From Rickettsiales bacterium (GTDB lineage Bacteria > Pseudomonadota > Alphaproteobacteria > Rickettsiales > UBA8987), in assembly GCA_020630095.1 (NCBI GenBank), contig JAHDCD010000007.1, positions 1-64,000 of the forward strand: 64,000 nucleotides of DNA, given 5' to 3'. Both the position numbers and the translations under genes were made by a program. Positions within the stretch are counted from its first letter, which is position 1. Each line of letters opens with the position of its first letter. The notes under the pieces are model-generated. The model had not been told where the DNA came from, searched no databases, and saw only the letters and a program-made list of their open reading frames with translations. Shown here piece after piece: positions 59,775-64,000 of this stretch.

Positions 59775-59850
59775 TGGTGGTCTGAGCGGGACTCGAACCT
59801 GCGACACAGGGATTTTCAATCCCTTGCTCTACCAACTGAGCTACCAGACC
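59775..59850 (-). tRNA. tRNA-Phe(GAA), island integration target
   Basis: The minus strand folds as acceptor GGTCTGG/TCAGACC, D arm GCTC/GAGC, and anticodon arm AGGGA-TTGAAAA-TCCCT with anticodon GAA. The T arm is GCAGG-TTCGAGT-CCCGC and A-CCA is encoded. The T stem has one A-C mismatch (positions 51-63). The 3' part is duplicated at 54916-54936. Confidence 0.96.
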
Positions 59851-59916
59851 ATCTTAATAAAGATGGGACATTATTAATGGGAATGGATTAATAAATCAAG
59901 TGGAACGTGCAATTAG

Positions 59917-60798
59917 TTATGCATTTTCTGCAACGTAAGCTTGAAGCTTTTCTAATGCGCGGTTTTCGATTTGACGAATTCGCTCTTTTGAGACACCATG
60001 TTTCTTACTAAGATCCTCTAAAGTAGATGTTTCCTCGTTCATTCTTCTTTGTAAAACAATATCTTGCTCGCGTTCGTTTAATGCTTGCATAGCAGATGCA
60101 AAAACGCGGCGCTTATATTCAAACTCATTGTCAGCAAGTGTATCAGCTTCAATTTGAACATTATCGTCGGACAAGAAATCGCCGTATTCGGCTGTGCCTT
60201 CACCATCAAAGCTAACTTGTTTATTGGTAGATACATCATACGCGGTCATACGAGTGTCCATATCTACAACTTCTTTTTCGGATACGCCAAGCTCGTTCGA
60301 GATGGTTGATATTTCATCGTCATATAAAGCGCGATTAGAGCTACCTTCACCAAAAATGTTATTTTTTAGGCGACGTAAATTATAGAATAATTTCTTTTGC
60401 GTAGCAGATGAGCCTACTTTTACAATGCTCCACGAGCGTAGTACGAAATCGTTTATAGAAGCCTTGATCCACCACATGGCATAGGTTGAAAGGCGGAAGC
60501 CTTTTGTAGGGTCAAACTTTTTTACCGCTTGCATAAGGCCTATATTACCTTCGGCTATAACGTCCGCCATGGTAAGGCCGTAATTTTTAAATTCATAGGC
60601 TATTTTAACTACTAAGCGTAAGTGGCTTTCTACTAAAGCTTGTGCCGCAGATAATTTGCCTTCAGCAACGTATTCTTCGGCAAGGCGCTGTTCTTCTTCA
60701 AATGAAAGCATAGGGAATTTATTAACTTGCTTGATGTAAGCGCGTAGGCCGTCATCAGTTGCTAAATTATTGCCTGAATATGTAATTAAGTTGCTCAT
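59917..60798 (-). CDS. rpoH: Heat-shock sigma factor RpoH
   Basis: Sigma-32 that directs RNA polymerase to heat-shock promoters. The 293-residue product has region 2 (HLRLVVKIAYEFKNYGLTMADVIAEGNIGLMQAVKKFDP, FRLSTYAMWWIKASI). The RpoH box QKKLFYNLR lies at residues 134-142. Region 4 carries an HTH (TLEDLSKKHGVSKERIRQIENRA). The RpoH box separates it from housekeeping and stationary-phase sigma factors. It diverges from addA. Confidence 0.96.
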   Translation of the reverse strand: MSNLITYSGNNLATDDGLRAYIKQVNKFPMLSFEEEQRLAEEYVAEGKLSAAQALVESHLRLVVKIAYEFKNYGLTMADVIAEGNIGLMQAVKKFDPTKGFRLSTYAMWWIKASINDFVLRSWSIVKVGSSATQKKLFYNLRRLKNNIFGEGSSNRALYDDEISTISNELGVSEKEVVDMDTRMTAYDVSTNKQVSFDGEGTAEYGDFLSDDNVQIEADTLADNEFEYKRRVFASAMQALNEREQDIVLQRRMNEETSTLEDLSKKHGVSKERIRQIENRALEKLQAYVAENA

Positions 60799-60885
60799 TA
60801 ATTTTTATTGTGCCTATATTATATAACATAATACGGCTAAAATTCAAGTATCATGCGTTATGGCATGTATTTATTCGTCTAGGAA

Positions 60886-63800
60886 GTGGCTAAAATTACA
60901 GAACAAATAAGGGCGTCTAACCCAACATCTAATGTGTGGGTTACGGCGAATGCAGGTTCGGGGAAAACTAAAGTTTTAACTGATAGAATATTGCGCCTGT
61001 GTTTGGCAGGTACGGATATTCAGAAAATTCTATGTATTACATTTACTAAAACCGGTGCCGCGGAGATGCAGGAGAAGTTGCTTAAAACGGCTCAGAAATG
61101 GAGTGAATCTAGTGATGCTGAATTGGAAATTGTTTTAGATGAGTTAACGGGATCAAAGCCTTCGCAACAAACGGTTTTAAAAGCAAAGCAGATATTTGAT
61201 GAGTTGCTAGAGAATCAGGCAAAAATGAATATTTTGACGATTCACTCGTTTTGTCAATCTATCTTAAAACGTTTTCCTATGGAGGCGGATATTCAGCCAT
61301 TCTTTAGTGTTATTGATGAGTTGGCTTCAATAAAATTGAAGAAAGAAGCGTGGCAGAATGTTTTGAATAAAGATGACTCTGAACTGCAGGAAGCATTGAG
61401 TGAGATAATTACTTATTATAATTCTGATAGTGAATTGGATAAGTTAATTAAAGAGATTTTGCAATTAAGTGATATCTCAGAATCGTTTGATATAGAATCT
61501 TCTAACAATGAGGCTTTTAAGTTAGTTGAGGAAGGTTTTTGTGATTATGAAGGCTTGATGTCGTTGGCAAATATTTTGTCGAATGGTGAGGCAATTAAGA
61601 ATTTTATAAATGATGAAGAGTTGGCGGATGAGTATTTAAAAATCTTTTTAACAGAGAAATATGAGTTCCGTAAAAAAGTACTTAATAAAAAGGAGTTGGA
61701 TAATAATCCTTGGGCGGAAGATGTTATAATATCTGAGCAAATGCGCTTGCTAAAGATATTAGAAAATGAGCGACGAGGTAAAACTTTAAAGCTTCGTGAA
61801 GCGATTTTTACTTTAAGTGAATTTATTAATGGTGAGTATAGTTTTTTAAAGCAGAAGGCGGCATTTTTGGATTATAATGATCTGATTGAAAAGACGTCTT
61901 ACTTGTTTAATAAACCCGATATTAAGCCGTGGATTATGTATAAGCTCGATTATACAATTGAGCATGTTATGGTTGATGAGGCGCAAGATACATCGTTGAA
62001 TCAATGGCAGATAATACGTGCGCTAATTGATGATTTTTTTACCGGCGATACGAATAATGAAATTGAGCGGACATTGTTTGTTGTAGGAGATGAGAAGCAA
62101 TCTATTTTTAGTTTCCAAGGGGCTGACCCGTTGTTATTTGCGGATACAAATATTTACTTTGAAAATCAAATTTCTAACGCGGGGCGCGTGATAGAAAAAG
62201 TGCCGATGCAGATGAATTTTAGGTCGTCGCAAGCGGTGTTAGATTTTGTTGATAAGATATTTGAAGATGAGGAAAGGCGCGGTGCAGTATCTAAGTTAGC
62301 GGATGGAATTGCGCATAAAGCATTTAACGATATTGAAGGGAAGGTTGAGCTTTTACCTTTTATTTCTTACAAAGCAGAGCGAGATAATACTCCGTGGAAA
62401 TTGCCTATAACAAACGAAGACAGGGATTCTAGCTATAAAGAACAATTGGCGTTGCAGGTATCTAACAAGATTAAGATTTTACTTTCTGAAGGGGGTGAGC
62501 CATCAGAAATAATGATACTTTTACGAAGGCGTGATGGTAAATTTATTAAAGAGTTAACGGCTAATCTTGAAGATGCTGGTATACCTGTTTCGGGTAATGA
62601 TAGATTAAGTATTTTTGATAATATTGCTGTTAAGGATTTACTATGTTTGCTGAAAGTTATTTCATGTAAGGCCGATAAATTGGAAGTTGCTACTTTGTTG
62701 AAATCGCCGATTTTTAATTATTCTGAGCATAAGGTTCGAGATGTTATATTATCGGGTGAAAATATTTATGAAGCTATAGAAAATGAGTTAGAACCATTTG
62801 TTACAAAGGCTTTAGAGTTGAATGTTTATGAGTTCTTAAACTTTGTTTTATATGAGAATGAGCAGTTAAAGAATTTTATATCACGACTTGGTGAAGAAGT
62901 TATAGAGCCAATAAATGAGTTCCTAAATTTTTGTGAGAACTATGCTTCATCTGAAATTAATTCAATTGATCAGTTTTTGAATTTTATATCTCAAGCGAAA
63001 ATTGATATTAAAAAGGAAGTTAAGTCCGATGTTAATCAGGTGCAGATAATGACGGTGCATGCGTCTAAAGGGTTGGAAAGTAAGGTGGTTATTATTCCAG
63101 ATATTGTGGTTTCCGGAAGCTCTTATAAGGATAAATTAATACAAGGTGAGCAGGGCAATTTTTACCCTGTAATTTCGTTATTTGGTAAGTGCGCATCATA
63201 TATTGAAGAGCTTAAGGATGCTTATAAACAAAGGGATGCGGACGAGGATATGCGTTTGTTATATGTTGCGTTAACGCGTGCAAAGCAGCAGCTTATTGTA
63301 TGCGGAGCAACGTATTATAATAATATGAAAGAGGGTGGTTGGTATAATGTTTGTGCTTTAACTCAAGAGCCTGAGAATGATGATTTATTGGATGAAATTT
63401 CTTATACTTATGAAGAGAAAGATAATATAATTTCGTTGCCAGAGCATTTAAAACAAAGGGTTTCCTTTATAGCTGATAAGGTGTCCCGAGCGAGTTCAAC
63501 TAATTTTAATTATAGTAAAGAGGCCTCGGAGGCGTCGTCTTACGGGACTAATTTACATAAGATATTAGAGTTTATGCCGATGGATAAGGAGCAGGTAGAA
63601 TTATTGTTAGGCGTTAATTATTCACAAGAGATCTATGATAAAGCTTTAGCTGTTTATAATGAGCATAAAAATATTTTTGATGCGCAGTCATATGCCGAAT
63701 TGGAAGTTTCTGGTGTAATTGAAGGTAAGCAGATAAATGCTATAATAGATAGGTTGGTTATTAGGGGTAATGAAGTTTGGATTATAGATTATAAGTCTAA

Positions 63801-63942
63801 TAAGAATGTACCTGACGGAGTTCCTGAAGCTTATATTAAGCAGTTAAATACTTATGAAAGTTTGCTTAAAGGTTTATATGAAGGTAAAGATATTAAGAAG
63901 TTTATTTTATGGACTAGTAACTTGCAACTTCAGCAAGTGTAA
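60886..63942 (+). CDS. addA: Double-strand break repair helicase AddA
   Basis: Helicase-nuclease that with AddB processes double-strand ends. The product has 1018 residues from a GTG start preceded by AGGAA. UvrD-like motifs are VTANAGSGKTKVLTDRIL (Walker A), HVMVDEAQDTSLNQWQII (Walker B), LFVVGDEKQSIFSFQGADP, and MTVHASKGLESKVVIIPD with LLYVALTRAKQQL. The C-terminal RecB-type nuclease has GTNLHKILEF, IIDRLV and WIIDYKSNKN. It is somewhat short for AddA. The partner addB is not within the window (rpoH lies upstream instead). Confidence 0.95.
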   Translation: MAKITEQIRASNPTSNVWVTANAGSGKTKVLTDRILRLCLAGTDIQKILCITFTKTGAAEMQEKLLKTAQKWSESSDAELEIVLDELTGSKPSQQTVLKAKQIFDELLENQAKMNILTIHSFCQSILKRFPMEADIQPFFSVIDELASIKLKKEAWQNVLNKDDSELQEALSEIITYYNSDSELDKLIKEILQLSDISESFDIESSNNEAFKLVEEGFCDYEGLMSLANILSNGEAIKNFINDEELADEYLKIFLTEKYEFRKKVLNKKELDNNPWAEDVIISEQMRLLKILENERRGKTLKLREAIFTLSEFINGEYSFLKQKAAFLDYNDLIEKTSYLFNKPDIKPWIMYKLDYTIEHVMVDEAQDTSLNQWQIIRALIDDFFTGDTNNEIERTLFVVGDEKQSIFSFQGADPLLFADTNIYFENQISNAGRVIEKVPMQMNFRSSQAVLDFVDKIFEDEERRGAVSKLADGIAHKAFNDIEGKVELLPFISYKAERDNTPWKLPITNEDRDSSYKEQLALQVSNKIKILLSEGGEPSEIMILLRRRDGKFIKELTANLEDAGIPVSGNDRLSIFDNIAVKDLLCLLKVISCKADKLEVATLLKSPIFNYSEHKVRDVILSGENIYEAIENELEPFVTKALELNVYEFLNFVLYENEQLKNFISRLGEEVIEPINEFLNFCENYASSEINSIDQFLNFISQAKIDIKKEVKSDVNQVQIMTVHASKGLESKVVIIPDIVVSGSSYKDKLIQGEQGNFYPVISLFGKCASYIEELKDAYKQRDADEDMRLLYVALTRAKQQLIVCGATYYNNMKEGGWYNVCALTQEPENDDLLDEISYTYEEKDNIISLPEHLKQRVSFIADKVSRASSTNFNYSKEASEASSYGTNLHKILEFMPMDKEQVELLLGVNYSQEIYDKALAVYNEHKNIFDAQSYAELEVSGVIEGKQINAIIDRLVIRGNEVWIIDYKSNKNVPDGVPEAYIKQLNTYESLLKGLYEGKDIKKFILWTSNLQLQQV

Positions 63943-63966
63943 CTTATAAGAAAGCATCTTTTTTGT

Positions 63967-64000
63967 GCTACTGTGGCTCAGTGGTAGAGCACGTCATTGG
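63967..64000 (+). tRNA. 5' part of a tRNA, probably tRNA-Thr(GGT), cut by window end
   Basis: GCTACTG starts an acceptor stem, TG and a D arm GCTC-AGTGGTA-GAGC follow, and the anticodon stem CGTCA is followed by TTGG at the window edge. The first two anticodon bases are GG, and the D-arm form resembles alphaproteobacterial tRNA-Thr(GGT). The third anticodon base is not visible. Confidence 0.75.

Larger units (their letters stand above)
54916..59795. mobile_element. 4.9-kb integrative island in tRNA-Phe
   Basis: A tyrosine integrase next to a tRNA gene, a displaced copy of the tRNA 3' end at the other border, an AlpA regulator, and 25-bp direct repeats just inside both ends define a small integrated element. 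Cargo is a coiled-coil membrane protein, a lipoprotein, a small membrane protein and a structured RNA. No replication or capsid gene is visible, so it is probably mobilised by other means or decayed. Confidence 0.85.

Overview
This window reads as a chromosome segment of an AT-rich alphaproteobacterium (roughly one third G+C by eye). The class assignment rests on several features. The ssrA gene on the minus strand near 2.1-2.5 kb is circularly permuted (two-piece tmRNA), as in alphaproteobacteria. There is an RpoH-type heat-shock sigma factor, a flavin-dependent thymidylate synthase, an AddA-type helicase-nuclease, and at least five promoters carrying a CtrA box (TTAA-N7-TTAAC). Biosynthetic genes (ilvC/ilvN, trpE/trpG, dapA, cysH, metY, hemC, hemJ, ubiG, coaX) argue against a fully host-dependent cell. 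Numerous short palindromic dispersed repeats, one of them inserted in frame in valS, recall genomes of the Rickettsiales type. I cannot name the genus.

Layout. 0-14 kb is mostly housekeeping on the minus strand: mnmA, pal, ssrA, ilvC-ilvN, recO, aminotransferase-yajC-nlpD-like, coaX, kpsC and ferredoxin, with a porin, an RRM protein and ispH on the plus strand. 14.7-21.1 kb is a minus-strand operon of three exported beta-sandwich (DUF11-type) proteins plus one unknown cytosolic protein, with a von Willebrand A/coiled-coil exported protein diverging from it at 21.8 kb. 23.5-34 kb has hemC, glmU, two orphan acidic proteins, thyX, a short frataxin homologue, smpB, dapA and hemJ. 34-41 kb has a Doc-type toxin with a small overlapping antitoxin absent from the supplied ORF predictions, rlmB, an S23-type four-helix protein, valS, recN, hupB and obgE. 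41.5-50 kb has an ArsR-fold regulator, a large orphan with several HTH-like segments, a predicted copper-only SodC, birA, tatA-cysH, two CBS-domain proteins, ccmC, a 6S RNA and a 42-residue membrane peptide. 50-55 kb has trpE, trpG, ubiG, a polysaccharide ABC permease and metY. 54.9-59.8 kb is a compact integrative island in the 3' end of tRNA-Phe (integrase, AlpA regulator, structured RNA, lipoprotein, two membrane proteins). 60-64 kb has rpoH, addA and the start of a tRNA, probably tRNA-Thr.

Most interesting system. The three exported proteins of 15.5-21.1 kb look like parts of a self-assembling surface fibre. After signal-peptide cleavage, the 626-residue protein starts with the second half of a DUF11 sandwich and ends with the first half of one (half + three complete + half). 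The LamG protein ends in a first half only, and the OmpA-anchored 845-residue protein starts with a second half only. The halves are complementary, so a LamG tip, a polymerisable shaft and a peptidoglycan-bound base could join head to tail by completing each other's split domains. This is inference from sequence only.

Second theme. Five promoters share TTAA-N7-TTAA(C/G) followed by exactly 10 bases and a -10 hexamer. They lie upstream of genes I do not recognise, and three have the start codon at or within about two bases of the predicted transcription start (leaderless). This looks like a lineage-specific CtrA regulon.
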